NCBI RefSeq assembly: GCF_003143935.1
Contig: NZ_QFRX01000001.1
Coordinates: 6,322,629 to 6,386,628 of the forward strand
Length of the DNA stretch: 64,000 nt
Reading direction: 5' to 3'
From: Streptomyces sp. Act143
Lineage (GTDB): Bacteria; Actinomycetota; Actinomycetes; Streptomycetales; Streptomycetaceae
Position numbers and translations under genes: made by a program. Shown here piece after piece: positions 43,288-51,598 of this stretch (position 1 is its first letter; the number at the start of each line of letters is the position of its first letter). A model generated the notes under the pieces. It had not been told where the DNA came from. It did no database searches and saw only the letters and a program-made list of their open reading frames with translations.

Positions 43288-43872
43288 ATGAGCAGCATTC
43301 GGTTCACTGCGCAGGCCCGCAGAAGGGTGGTCGCGCTGGCGCTCGCGGCCGGACTGGCCGTCGGTGTGGCCGGCTGCGGTGGTGGCGGTGACGACGACAA
43401 GAAGCCGGAGACGACGGCGTCTGCTCCACAGAAGGACGGAACTGACCCGAGCCCTCAGGAAGGGCAGTCGGATGAGCCGCAGGCCGAACTGAAGGGGCCT
43501 AGTGGGCTGATCCTGCAGATCACCTCCGCCCAGAGGGATGCCGGCGGATTCGTCACTGTGAACGGCATGCTGAAGAACGACAGTGGCAAGTCGGTCACGG
43601 TGCCGTCCGGGGTGCGAGGCGACGAGACCGAAGTCATCGCCCATGGCAGGTCGCTCGGCGGTGCCACCCTGGTGGACTCCAAGGAGAAGAAGCGTTACTA
43701 CGTCCTGCGTGATACCGACGGACGGCCACTGACGACAACAGGCCTTGCGAACCTCAAGGCAGGCGAAGCCCTTCCCGTCTTCATGCAGTTTCCGGCCCCA
43801 CCGACGACCACCACTGACGTGACCCTACAACTCCCCACCTTTGCCAGCGCCACGATCAACATCACCGGGTGA
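43288..43872 (+). CDS. Lipoprotein of the Tad/OmpA cluster
   Basis: 194 aa, with a signal peptide and lipobox (VGVAGC, Cys near residue 31) and a Gly/Asp-rich linker. The mature part has beta-rich segments (LKGPSGLILQITSAQRDAGGFVTVNGMLKNDSGKSVTVPS) resembling immunoglobulin-like or DUF4352-type folds in surface lipoproteins. It lies between TadG and the OmpA-domain gene, so it may anchor a pilus or OmpA complex to the membrane. Start ATG 43288, SD GAAGG. Confidence 0.75.
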   Translation: MSSIRFTAQARRRVVALALAAGLAVGVAGCGGGGDDDKKPETTASAPQKDGTDPSPQEGQSDEPQAELKGPSGLILQITSAQRDAGGFVTVNGMLKNDSGKSVTVPSGVRGDETEVIAHGRSLGGATLVDSKEKKRYYVLRDTDGRPLTTTGLANLKAGEALPVFMQFPAPPTTTTDVTLQLPTFASATINITG

Positions 43873-43880
43873 GGCAGGCG

Positions 43881-44513
43881 ATGACCCTCACCTCCTCCCG
43901 CGTGGCCTGGGCCGCCGCCACGGTCCTGATCGTCACCAACCTCTACGGCGTCACGACCGCCCACGCCGATGAGACCCCCAGCCCCAGCGTCCCGCCGGGC
44001 ACCGAGGCCACGGCCACCGCTCCCGTGCAGGTCGATCCGAACGACCCCGACCTGAAGCTCCCCGAAGGCGCGACCCTCGCCGAACCGAAGGTCCTGGACA
44101 TCAAGCAGGTGGTCGAGGACGAGGGCGGCGAGGAACGCCGCGAGGACACCAACGCCGACGTGAAGTTCGCCCTCCAGGCGGAGGTGCTGTTCAGCAAGGA
44201 CAGCGCGAAGCTGAGCGACGACTCCAAGGCCCGTATCGCCGCGATCGCGGACGAGATCAAGAAGCAGAACGCGACGAGGATCAGGGTCTTCGGCTTCACG
44301 GACAACCTGGGTTCGTCGGCGCACGGAGACGTCCTGTCCCGCCAGCGCGCCAACGCCGTACAGGACGTCCTCGACGACGAACTGAACGACGCGAACATCA
44401 CGTACGAGGTGCGCGGTTACGGCGAGCAGTACCCGATCGCCGACAACTCGACGGAGACGGGCCGGAAGAAGAACCGAAGGGTGGAGGTCTCCTTCCCGCG
44501 CTCCGAGAGCTGA
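43881..44513 (+). CDS. Secreted OmpA-domain (peptidoglycan-binding) protein
   Basis: 210 aa. The signal peptide runs to about residue 29 (AWAAATVLIVTNLYGVTTAHA). A Pro/Glu/Asp-rich spacer leads to an OmpA C-terminal domain: ALQAEVLFSKDSAKLSDDSKARIAAIADEI, RIRVFGFTDNLGSSAHGDVLSRQRANAV and YGEQYPIADNSTETGRKKNRRVEVSF, including the conserved Asp and Arg that bind meso-diaminopimelate. In a monoderm it should sit in the wall. An alternative GTG at 43869 overlaps the preceding stop. Confidence 0.85.
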   Translation: MTLTSSRVAWAAATVLIVTNLYGVTTAHADETPSPSVPPGTEATATAPVQVDPNDPDLKLPEGATLAEPKVLDIKQVVEDEGGEERREDTNADVKFALQAEVLFSKDSAKLSDDSKARIAAIADEIKKQNATRIRVFGFTDNLGSSAHGDVLSRQRANAVQDVLDDELNDANITYEVRGYGEQYPIADNSTETGRKKNRRVEVSFPRSES

Positions 44514-44515
44514 CC

Positions 44516-46633
44516 GTGACCGTACTCATGGTGGCCGCCACCCTCTACGGCGTCGTACAACTGCTCCTGCTCTCCTCACCCACCCGGTCCGTGAGCGTGG
44601 CGACGACGCTGCTCGCCGTGCTCGTCGGCGTGTACGCCTGCGGCACGGCGGCGGCGCTCCTGGAAATCACCTACACGAGGCTGATCGCCGAGCAGACGGG
44701 TGAGTCCCTGATCCGGGTCGTGAACACCACCTCCTACACCACGGCCCCTTGGGTGGAGGAGTTGCTCAAAATCTCCCCGCTCTTCCTTGCGGGCCTGTAC
44801 GTCAAGGTCCGCCGCCAGTGGGGCCTCGCCGACTTCACGGTCCTGGGCGCCGCTCTCGGCGCCGGTTTCGGCCTGCTGGAGGCGGTGCTGCGGTACGCCC
44901 TCGACGCGGACCGCGCCATCGCCGCCCACGGCGGCTGGATCGTGCCGGACAGCCTGTCGGCGCCGTACGTCCCGGGCCCTGTCCACGTCCTCACCTCCTG
45001 GCTGCCGGCACCCGTCGCATCCCTGGACCTGAGCCGGGGCGGCGAGGTGACGGTCGCGACGTTCACGCACCTGGTGTGGTCGACGCTCGCGGGACTGGGA
45101 GTCGGCGTGCTGTGGCGAGCGAGCACTTGGTGGAAGGCCTTGGCGCTGGTGCCGCTCGGCGCGGCGGTGGCCCATCACACCCTGAACAACTACGCGGCCA
45201 CACACGCCCGTACCCCCGCGGACGACTGGCTGGACAACCTCCACCCCACCCTCGGCCTCGCCCCACTGGCCGCCCTGCTCCTGGCCATGACGGCGGACAC
45301 GGTCGTCCTGCACCGAGCGAAACGAGAGCTCCCCGACACACTCCTGCCCGCCGAACGCAGGGACGGCGACACGATCGCGGCGGTACTTTCCTACGCGTCG
45401 CTTCGCCCTCCCTGGACCCCCCTCATAGCGCTGCGCTTCCTACGCCTGCGCCGCTCCCTCTTCTACGAAGCCGCCACCGGCCTGCCTCACCCCCTGGCCC
45501 CGTTACGCCGAGCCGTGTCCGAGACGGCCTCCCGTATCGCGGCGACCGACGGGGCGAGGGCATGGCGTACGCCCGACCTGAGAGCGCGCATACGCGCGGC
45601 GGCAGGGGCCTCCACCGCCGCCACCCGCACCAGGCGCCTGCTGATACTGCTGATCCCTTGTGTCCTGGTCCTCCCGTCCGTGGTCTTCCTCGGGCTGGGC
45701 TCGTTCAAGTCGACAGTCGGGGTGCAGGACTACTTCACGACCGGCACCGGCTCAGAGCTCCTACGAGCCTTCGCCGTCGCAGCCCTGGCATGGATCGCCT
45801 GGCAACTCTCCGCCCTGCTCCGCACCTGGCGCCACGCAGCCACGGTCGTCCCCCTCCTGGCCGAACCCCTCGCCACCCACCGCTTCCGCACCGCCTCGGC
45901 CCTGGGGGCGGCCACGACCGGCACCCTCCTGCTCTGGCGAAGCCTGGGCGAAGCAGGCACGGAGGGCCAGGCCGTTCCACCCGCCCACCTCCTGGACGCC
46001 CTGGACCGCTTCCTTGTTTACCTGGGCTTCGCGCTGCTCCTCCTCTCGCTCCTGGCCCTCTTCCCACCGGGCGCGGGCCTCGCCCTGGCAGGTGTCACGG
46101 CCACAGGGGAGGGCGCGTTGGGCGCCGCGCTCGCCGCGCGCCTGGGGTTGGCCGGGGTGGCACTCATGGTCGTCGGGGCAGCGGGCGGCGGCGGGACCGC
46201 GGGAGCCGCCGACGGAGAAGACGGGAGAGCGCAGAGCGACGGTGGAAATTCGCGGAACGGGTCCATAGACGAGACCGAAAAGGCGTTCAGTGCCAAGGAG
46301 CGGCGGATTGCTGAGACACTGCAGAACGAAGGTCGGCACGTGAAGGCTCTCAAGGAGTCCTCAGTGGAGGGGCAGAGAACTCCGGATGCCGTCGTGGACG
46401 GAGTTCCGACCGAGTTCAAGACCCTGGACCCCGGAGCGAGTGTCAACTCCGTCAAGAACACGCTGAACACCGCGAAGAAGCAGGCGCGCGACGCCGTCGT
46501 CGATGCGCGGGGAAGCGGCCTCGACGAGGCCGGGGCACGCGAGGGGCTGGGGAAGTTTCTGCGCAACAATCCGCCGGGACGAATGAACTCGATCCGGATA
46601 ATCGGCGACGATTACCATATCATTTGGCCTTGA
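44516..46633 (+). CDS. PrsW-type intramembrane protease fused to a CdiA-like nuclease toxin
   Basis: 705 aa. Residues 1-250 are a PrsW-like polytopic domain with EELLK (about 82), FGLLE (about 118) and HHTLNN (about 222), the expected catalytic/metal motifs. More membrane segments follow to about 565. Residues about 585-705 form a soluble domain: AFSAKERRIAETLQNEGRHV, PDAVVDGVPTEFKT, QARDAVVDARGSGL and a final IIGDDYHIIWP. The Asp...Glu-x-Lys layout resembles CdiA-type tRNA-nuclease toxins. PrsW-toxin fusions were described in polymorphic toxin surveys. GTG 44516; the toxin part is lower in GC. Confidence 0.75.
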   Translation: MTVLMVAATLYGVVQLLLLSSPTRSVSVATTLLAVLVGVYACGTAAALLEITYTRLIAEQTGESLIRVVNTTSYTTAPWVEELLKISPLFLAGLYVKVRRQWGLADFTVLGAALGAGFGLLEAVLRYALDADRAIAAHGGWIVPDSLSAPYVPGPVHVLTSWLPAPVASLDLSRGGEVTVATFTHLVWSTLAGLGVGVLWRASTWWKALALVPLGAAVAHHTLNNYAATHARTPADDWLDNLHPTLGLAPLAALLLAMTADTVVLHRAKRELPDTLLPAERRDGDTIAAVLSYASLRPPWTPLIALRFLRLRRSLFYEAATGLPHPLAPLRRAVSETASRIAATDGARAWRTPDLRARIRAAAGASTAATRTRRLLILLIPCVLVLPSVVFLGLGSFKSTVGVQDYFTTGTGSELLRAFAVAALAWIAWQLSALLRTWRHAATVVPLLAEPLATHRFRTASALGAATTGTLLLWRSLGEAGTEGQAVPPAHLLDALDRFLVYLGFALLLLSLLALFPPGAGLALAGVTATGEGALGAALAARLGLAGVALMVVGAAGGGGTAGAADGEDGRAQSDGGNSRNGSIDETEKAFSAKERRIAETLQNEGRHVKALKESSVEGQRTPDAVVDGVPTEFKTLDPGASVNSVKNTLNTAKKQARDAVVDARGSGLDEAGAREGLGKFLRNNPPGRMNSIRIIGDDYHIIWP

Positions 46634-46656
46634 TTGTGCCGCATGAGGGGTTTCAC

Positions 46657-47031
46657 GTGAGCGAGTATCACTACATCTTCATCCGTCCTGGTCTCCCGCG
46701 GGATCGGCTGATCCAGGACATCTCCGCGGCGTGCGGCGCCGAACTGAGCCACACCGAGGACGAGTTCATCGATCGCGCGGGAAACCTCGGTCATGCGGCG
46801 GTGGAGGTCGAGTTCAGCCACGAGTACGAGGACGACCACGGTATGCCGTTCCAGCGCTACGACTCCCTCCTCACCATCAGGGACTTCGACACGGATCGAA
46901 AACGTCAGGAGGCCACGGCCCGGCGGATTTTCGAGAACCTGCGCGCCTTCGACCGCTACGACCTGATCCTCGTACGAGACCTGCAAGAGCTGCTGGCCTC
47001 CTCGTCCGCGGCGGGCGCCGAGCCGTCGTGA
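46657..47031 (+). CDS. Probable immunity protein for the PrsW-linked toxin
   Basis: 124 aa from GTG 46657, with SD GAGGGG 6 nt upstream. It begins 23 bp after the toxin stop on the same strand, the standard immunity-gene position. Small, acidic, soluble alpha/beta protein (YHYIFIRPGLPRDRLIQDISAACG ... HAAVEVEFSHEYEDDHGMPF ... IFENLRAFDRYDLILVRDLQELLAS). No recognised immunity family. The role is inferred from size, acidity and position. It is followed by a convergent gene. Confidence 0.65.
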   Translation: MSEYHYIFIRPGLPRDRLIQDISAACGAELSHTEDEFIDRAGNLGHAAVEVEFSHEYEDDHGMPFQRYDSLLTIRDFDTDRKRQEATARRIFENLRAFDRYDLILVRDLQELLASSSAAGAEPS

Positions 47032-47091
47032 GCGAACAGAACTGCTACGCACGAGCCGGAATCGAATCCCCGGAAGCCCCCACGGAGCCGC

Positions 47092-47469
47092 TCAGGCCCC
47101 CGACGGCTTGATCTCCCCGGCGAAGACGATGATCTGGTCGATGAGGCTCCGGCGCAGATGGACGACGTCCGTTCCTGCCAGGCGGGGGCCTCCGTCCGGG
47201 GTGGTGAAGACCCACTCGTACCGGGCCCATTCGTCCGGCATGTCCACCGCCGAGCAGCGCACCATCGTGCCCGCCCCCGCCGGGTGCCGCCGGATGTCCA
47301 GCACGAACCGCTCGACCGCCTCGATCCCCTCACTGCGTCCCAGCGGGCCCCAGAAGACCACGTCCGAGGTCAGGGCCTGCGAGAGCAACGACGTCACATA
47401 CGCGTCGTCCGAGGCGTTGAAAGCGGAGATGAAGGTGTCGATCGCGGACCGCGCCGTCTCTTCCTGCAT
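47092..47469 (-). CDS. SnoaL-like NTF2-fold protein
   Basis: 125 aa, an NTF2-like/SnoaL-type cone fold: DTFISAFNASDDAYVTSLLSQALTSDVVFWGPLG, GIEAVERFVLDIRR, EWARYEWVFTTPDGGPRLAGTDVVHLR and DQIIVFAGEIKPSG. Members range from ketosteroid isomerase-like enzymes to polyketide cyclases and binding proteins; the specific reaction cannot be assigned. Start ATG 47469. Monocistronic. Confidence 0.8.
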   Translation of the reverse strand: MQEETARSAIDTFISAFNASDDAYVTSLLSQALTSDVVFWGPLGRSEGIEAVERFVLDIRRHPAGAGTMVRCSAVDMPDEWARYEWVFTTPDGGPRLAGTDVVHLRRSLIDQIIVFAGEIKPSGA

Positions 47470-47540
47470 GCCCCAGTAATACCAGCCGGCGTGCGGGTCC
47501 TGAGCGCGGTCACGCGAGCGTGTGCGTCACGCGATCACGG

Positions 47541-48227
47541 TCACCTGGCGAACATGAACTTCTCGGTCGCGGCGAGGTCGGTGTTCCAGTACGTGACCTG
47601 AGGGGTGGAGGTGACCGCGGGATCGCCGACGTTCAGGAAGTCCGTCCCGCCGGGGAACTCGACGGCGAGCTGCGCGACACCGGCCTCGACGTTCTCGATG
47701 TCCACGAAGCCGATCGTCATCGACTTCACGGCGATCGTCTTCTCGTCGGGCCGCCACAGCAGCAGGCCCGCGTACCCCTTCCCGCCCGGCGCGATCGTCG
47801 CGAGCCGCTTCGGCTTGGACTCCATCGGCCCGATCTGCTCCACGGCACCGTCACCGAACGACACGTACGGGTAGAGGTACAGCGTGCACGTCGAGTCGCT
47901 GATGTTCGTGGCCGTGAGGAGGAGATGCCGGGCCTCGTCGTGCGGGTAGACCTTCGAGACGACGGAGACGTCGGAGTCGGTGCAGGGCCTGGCTTGCGCA
48001 CCGCTGACGTTCTCGTCGTCGGAGCCGGGGGTGACCGTACCCGGGGTGGCCGTGTCCGGGGTGCCGCTGGGGGCGCTGGACGCCTTGCCGGACGCGCTGG
48101 ACGGCGTACCGCTCGGCGCCGCGTCGTCCGCGCCCCCACCCGGCTCGCACGCCGTGACGGCAAGCAGCGCGGCGACAGCCGTCGCGCCGAGGGCGTACGT
48201 CTTGAGTCTGGTCCGGGCAGCGCCCAT
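47541..48227 (-). CDS. DUF4232-type secreted lipoprotein
   Basis: 228 aa. Signal peptide with lipobox LAVTAC (Cys about residue 26), then a Gly/Ser/Thr/Pro linker (AAPSGTPSSASGKASSAPSGTPDTATPGTVTPG). A beta-sandwich of about 160 residues contains CTDSDVSVVSKVY, LLLTATNISDSTCTLYLYPYVSFG and the APGGKGYAGLLLW strand characteristic of DUF4232. SD GGGGGAA precedes ATG 48227. Probably cell-surface; ligand and role unknown. Confidence 0.82.
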   Translation of the reverse strand: MGAARTRLKTYALGATAVAALLAVTACEPGGGADDAAPSGTPSSASGKASSAPSGTPDTATPGTVTPGSDDENVSGAQARPCTDSDVSVVSKVYPHDEARHLLLTATNISDSTCTLYLYPYVSFGDGAVEQIGPMESKPKRLATIAPGGKGYAGLLLWRPDEKTIAVKSMTIGFVDIENVEAGVAQLAVEFPGGTDFLNVGDPAVTSTPQVTYWNTDLAATEKFMFAR

Positions 48228-48371
48228 GGTGTTCCCCCGAGTGGTCGGACTGGACTGACGCTCCGATTCTGCACAGCGGAACGCACCGATCCAGACACCC
48301 TCCGCGATCGTTACGGTGCAAGGACATGGACGGGACACTTCCGTTTCGCCAGGTCAGCGCCATGAAATGGG

Positions 48372-48776
48372 TCAAGCGGCGGCCAGCTCGCACCAGACGT
48401 ACTTCCCGCTCCTCCCGTCCCTGGACAAGGGCTGCCAGCCCCAGAGATCAGCGCAGGCCCGCACCAGCACCAGCCCCCGCCCCTCCTCCGCGAGCCCCAA
48501 CTCCCCGTTCGGCTCGGGAGGTTGTGGGTCCGCGTCCCAGGCCCCGATCCGCAACACCCCCGCCGACCACCGCACCCGCAACGCGGCAGGGCCTTCCGTG
48601 TGCCGTACGGCGTTGGAGACCAGCTCGGCCGCGAGAAGCTCGGCGACGTCGACGAGGCGGATCAGGCCGTGGAGCGTGAGGACGAGGCGGAGGGTGCGGC
48701 GGCTGACGGTGACGGCGCGGGTGTCGTTCGGGATGTAGAGCGTGTACTCCCAAGGGGCGGAATCGGTTTCGGGCAT
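48372..48776 (-). CDS. RsbW-like ATP-binding protein (anti-sigma kinase type)
   Basis: 134 aa, a GHKL ATPase/RsbW-type fold: LVDVAELLAAELVSNAVRHTEGPAALRVRW (N-box), WDADPQPP (G1-like) and GRGLVLVRACADLWGWQ (G2-like). Such proteins may phosphorylate an anti-anti-sigma factor or act as ATP-binding regulators. It is divergent from a WhiJ-type XRE gene and a DUF397 gene, a combination recurring in Streptomyces. ATG 48776. Confidence 0.82.
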   Translation of the reverse strand: MPETDSAPWEYTLYIPNDTRAVTVSRRTLRLVLTLHGLIRLVDVAELLAAELVSNAVRHTEGPAALRVRWSAGVLRIGAWDADPQPPEPNGELGLAEEGRGLVLVRACADLWGWQPLSRDGRSGKYVWCELAAA

Positions 48777-48980
48777 GGTCAACTCCCGGTGGGTGGTGGG
48801 GGTGGGTCGGACCGCGGTGGCGGTGCCGCCGACGCCATGGCAGGGCGGAGCGGTGCACTTCCGCAGCGTGTGCGTTGCGTCACTGAAGGTAGGGGGTACA
48901 TGTAACTTCCGGCAAGCTGATCCCGTAATCTGGCCCCGAACGGGCGTCACTGAAACGCTTGTTGAACCGAGGAGCGGCGG

Positions 48981-49817
48981 ATGGTCCCGAGGCGTGAACC
49001 AACTGCGCGGCAGATGCGCCTGGCGGTCGAACTGCGCAGGCTGCGCGAGGCAGCCGGGCTGACCACCATTGAGGCGGCGGCGCTGCTCGGGGTGAACCGG
49101 GTCCAGATCAGCCAGATCGAAGCCGGTATGAAGGGGGTCAGTGAGCAGCGTCTGCGCCGCCTCGCTTCCCACTACGCCTGCACGGACAAGGAGTTCATCA
49201 ACGCTCTGGTCGCCATGGCCACCGATCGAACGCACGGCTGGTGGGAGGAGTGCCGAGGGCTGCTGCCGACGTCATTCCTGGATCTCGCGGAACTGGAGCA
49301 CCACGCCACCTTCCTGCACGAGGTGGCGATCCTGTATGTCCCGGGACTCGTTCAGACGGAGGACTACGCCCGCGGTGTCTTTGCCTCCAGGGTTCCGGAA
49401 CTCGCCGAGGACGAGCTTGAGTTGCGCCTGCGCCACCGAATGCGGCGCCAGCGGCTGACCACCCCCTACGAGCTGGTGATCCATGAGGCCGCCCTGCGTA
49501 TCAGGGTCAGTGACCGTGCCGTCGCCAAGGCGCAACTCGCCAAGCTCGTGGACGTTTCCGAGGCCGAGCACATCACCGTGCGTGTCATCCCCTTCGACCT
49601 TGACCATTTCGGCAGTGCGGCCAGCGCGATGACGTATGTCGGCGGTCCTTTGTCCAAGTTGGACACTGTCGTGCGCGACGTTCCTCACGGCCTGGCGTTC
49701 GTCGACTCCGAAGCGCAACTCGAAGTCTTTCGAACGCGCTTCCGTAAGGTGGAAGCTGTATCACTCGACCCCGAGCGGTCGCGTGACTTCATCCATCGGC
49801 TGGCGAAAGACCTGTGA
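48981..49817 (+). CDS. XRE-family regulator with DUF5753 domain (WhiJ-like)
   Basis: 278 aa. HTH residues about 10-65 (QMRLAVELRRLREAAGLTTIEAAALLGVNRVQISQIEAGMKGVSEQRLRRLASHY) are followed by a DUF5753 domain (LLPTSFLDLAELEHHATFLHEVAILYVPGLVQTEDYARGVFASRVPE). Family relatives such as WhiJ repress developmental genes. The adjacent DUF397 gene probably encodes its partner. SD GAGGAG precedes ATG 48981. Confidence 0.9.
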   Translation: MVPRREPTARQMRLAVELRRLREAAGLTTIEAAALLGVNRVQISQIEAGMKGVSEQRLRRLASHYACTDKEFINALVAMATDRTHGWWEECRGLLPTSFLDLAELEHHATFLHEVAILYVPGLVQTEDYARGVFASRVPELAEDELELRLRHRMRRQRLTTPYELVIHEAALRIRVSDRAVAKAQLAKLVDVSEAEHITVRVIPFDLDHFGSAASAMTYVGGPLSKLDTVVRDVPHGLAFVDSEAQLEVFRTRFRKVEAVSLDPERSRDFIHRLAKDL

Positions 49818-49825
49818 GGCATTCC

Positions 49826-50008
49826 ATGGACAACTGGCGAAAGTCGTCCTACTCAGGCCCCGACGACGGCAACGCCTGTGTCGAGATCGCGAACTCGGCG
49901 ACACACGTGGCGATACGCGACTCCAAGGCCCCCACCCGAGCCACCCTCACCTTCCCCACTGCCTCCTTCGCCCCCTTCATCGACGCCCTCAAGGCCCGCC
50001 CCTCGTAA
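49826..50008 (+). CDS. DUF397 small protein
   Basis: 60 aa from ATG 49826 (SD GAGG), or 64 aa from GTG 49814, which overlaps the XRE stop. The sequence NWRKSSYSGPDDGNACVEIA and VAIRDSKAP is the DUF397 signature. Such proteins accompany WhiJ-type regulators and may modulate them. Coupled to the upstream gene. Confidence 0.88.
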   Translation: MDNWRKSSYSGPDDGNACVEIANSATHVAIRDSKAPTRATLTFPTASFAPFIDALKARPS

Positions 50009-50037
50009 CGCACACCGACGCCCGCCGCTGGTCCGGC

Positions 50038-50199
50038 ATGGCGAACGTGTTCATCAGCCACAAGGGTGAGGACAGGGACCCGGCGTGGGAGCTGCGTGAA
50101 TGGCGGGTCTGCGTCCCTTCGACGCCGACCTGCGCCGGCCCGCAAGCCGACGGGCACTCCGGCAGTGAGGTGATGGGGGAGCGGCAGCCGTGCCGGTGA
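50038..50199 (+). pseudogene. Possible TIR-like coding remnant
   Basis: A 53-codon frame starts ATG with ANVFISHKGEDRDPAWELREW, matching the first strand and helix of TIR-like domains (VFISHxxED). It then becomes unrelated sequence and stops. No SD and no rest of the domain. A truncated gene remnant is the best reading, but chance cannot be excluded. Confidence 0.3.
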
Positions 50200-50224
50200 A
50201 CGCCGACCACGCGGTCACCGCCTC

Positions 50225-50605
50225 TCAGGCAACGGCGTCAGCCTCCGCCACGACCTCCACCTGCACCCCACCCCGCAACCCCCACCCGGCCATGGCCCCC
50301 GCCTCGGCCTCCACCACATGCCGAGCCCGCACCCGGGGCAGCCCCAACCGCCCGGGCCGCATGGTCGTCACGGCGATGACGACGAGATGGCGATCGAGAT
50401 ATGCGACGTCGATGGGGATACGCATCCGAAAGGTGTGCACGCTGTTGGCAGGCGACAGCAAGACAGCCCCCTCCACATGGTCCCGCCCCAACAGCCCTTT
50501 GGTACGGGCCCGATAGGAGGCGGCGATCTCCAACGGAACGGAAACGTCCCGCCCGTCCCCATGCACGACCAACAGCCCCCGCCCATCCCGCAACCGCCGC
50601 CCCAT
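50225..50605 (-). CDS. DUF192 family protein
   Basis: 126 aa. DUF192 elements are present: VSVPLEIAASYRARTKGLLGRDHVEGAVLLSP, SVHTFRMRIPIDVAYLDRHL and a VVEAEAGAMAGWGLRGG end. Here the protein lacks a signal peptide, so it is probably cytoplasmic. Function unknown. It is divergent from the lipoprotein gene at 50695. Streptomycete Tad loci often have a DUF192 gene nearby. Confidence 0.82.
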   Translation of the reverse strand: MGRRLRDGRGLLVVHGDGRDVSVPLEIAASYRARTKGLLGRDHVEGAVLLSPANSVHTFRMRIPIDVAYLDRHLVVIAVTTMRPGRLGLPRVRARHVVEAEAGAMAGWGLRGGVQVEVVAEADAVA

Positions 50606-50694
50606 GCCGGACCGCCTCTCTCACGCCCTGCAACTGACGTGCCCTGGATAGCGTCGCTTCACCCAAGAGGACTCACACATCCCAGGGAGCTGAA

Positions 50695-51351
50695 GTGAAT
50701 CGCCGCCCCAGCCTGCTCGCAGCGACGGCACTGACCGCCGCAGCGGCCCTGACGCTGTCCGCATGCGGAAGTGACGACGGCGCCCAGGACGAGGCCGAGG
50801 GGGCAACGGCAGTTACCACCAACGAGACACAGCCGTCACCGGCGGCCACCACATCGACGGCAGCCGCGGACCACCGGCCGAAGATCGAACTTCCCTCTGA
50901 CCTGACCTACACCTTCGACTGGCCCAGGGCAGGCGACAAGGACAAGGACGCGGTCCTCGCCGACAGCGAGCAGTCCATCAAGGCGGTCGACCTGGCGATC
51001 GTGAAACAGGACGCCCTCGACAAGGCGTACCTCTACTACTACGAGGGTGAAGCCGCCGCTGGTGTGAAGAAGTTCGTCCAGGAGTACGTGGATGCCAAGG
51101 CCACCATCACGGGGGCGTACCGCTTTTACGACCCGGAAGTGACCCTGGACGGGGACGACACAGCTTCGTTCCGCTATTGCGAGGACCAGGGCCAGGCGTA
51201 CGTGAAGTACCTGCCCGACAAGGTCAAGAGGACCGAGGTCTCCAAGGACAGCTACGTCGTGTATCACACGTCGCTCAAGAAGAACGCCGAGGGAGTCTGG
51301 GTGATTCAGAGGATTGTCTCGCAGCGGGGGAGCGACAAGTGCCAGCCGTGA
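50695..51351 (+). CDS. Lipoprotein, first of a tandem pair
   Basis: 218 aa from GTG 50695. Signal peptide NRRPSLLAATALTAAAALTLSACGS gives a clear lipobox (LSAC). A Ser/Thr/Ala linker is followed by a conserved domain (RPKIELPSDLTYTFDWPRAGDKDKDAVLADSEQSIKAVDLAIVKQDALDKAYLYYYEGEAAA...GAYRFYDPEV). A near-duplicate lies directly downstream. The domain may resemble NTF2/lumazine-type helices but no family is certain. Surface location expected; lower-GC region. Confidence 0.75.
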   Translation: MNRRPSLLAATALTAAAALTLSACGSDDGAQDEAEGATAVTTNETQPSPAATTSTAAADHRPKIELPSDLTYTFDWPRAGDKDKDAVLADSEQSIKAVDLAIVKQDALDKAYLYYYEGEAAAGVKKFVQEYVDAKATITGAYRFYDPEVTLDGDDTASFRYCEDQGQAYVKYLPDKVKRTEVSKDSYVVYHTSLKKNAEGVWVIQRIVSQRGSDKCQP

Positions 51352-51598
51352 GTGCGACCGGCGGCGAGCGATCTCACCGTCTTCTCCTTTGCTCATTCAT
51401 AAGTGGAACCACCAGTTCGCTGCGTACGCCCGCCCGCACCCGCCGCGTTACGGAACCGTGACCGCCCAATCGGACCGAGGAGCGGCCCATTTGGCCCCTT
51501 TCGTGCCGCTGGGTGTCCATCTTCACCCTGGTATCGCTCCACCCCGCTGGATAGCGTTGGTTCGCTCAAGAGAAGCCTCGCCTCACCAGGAGCCGATC

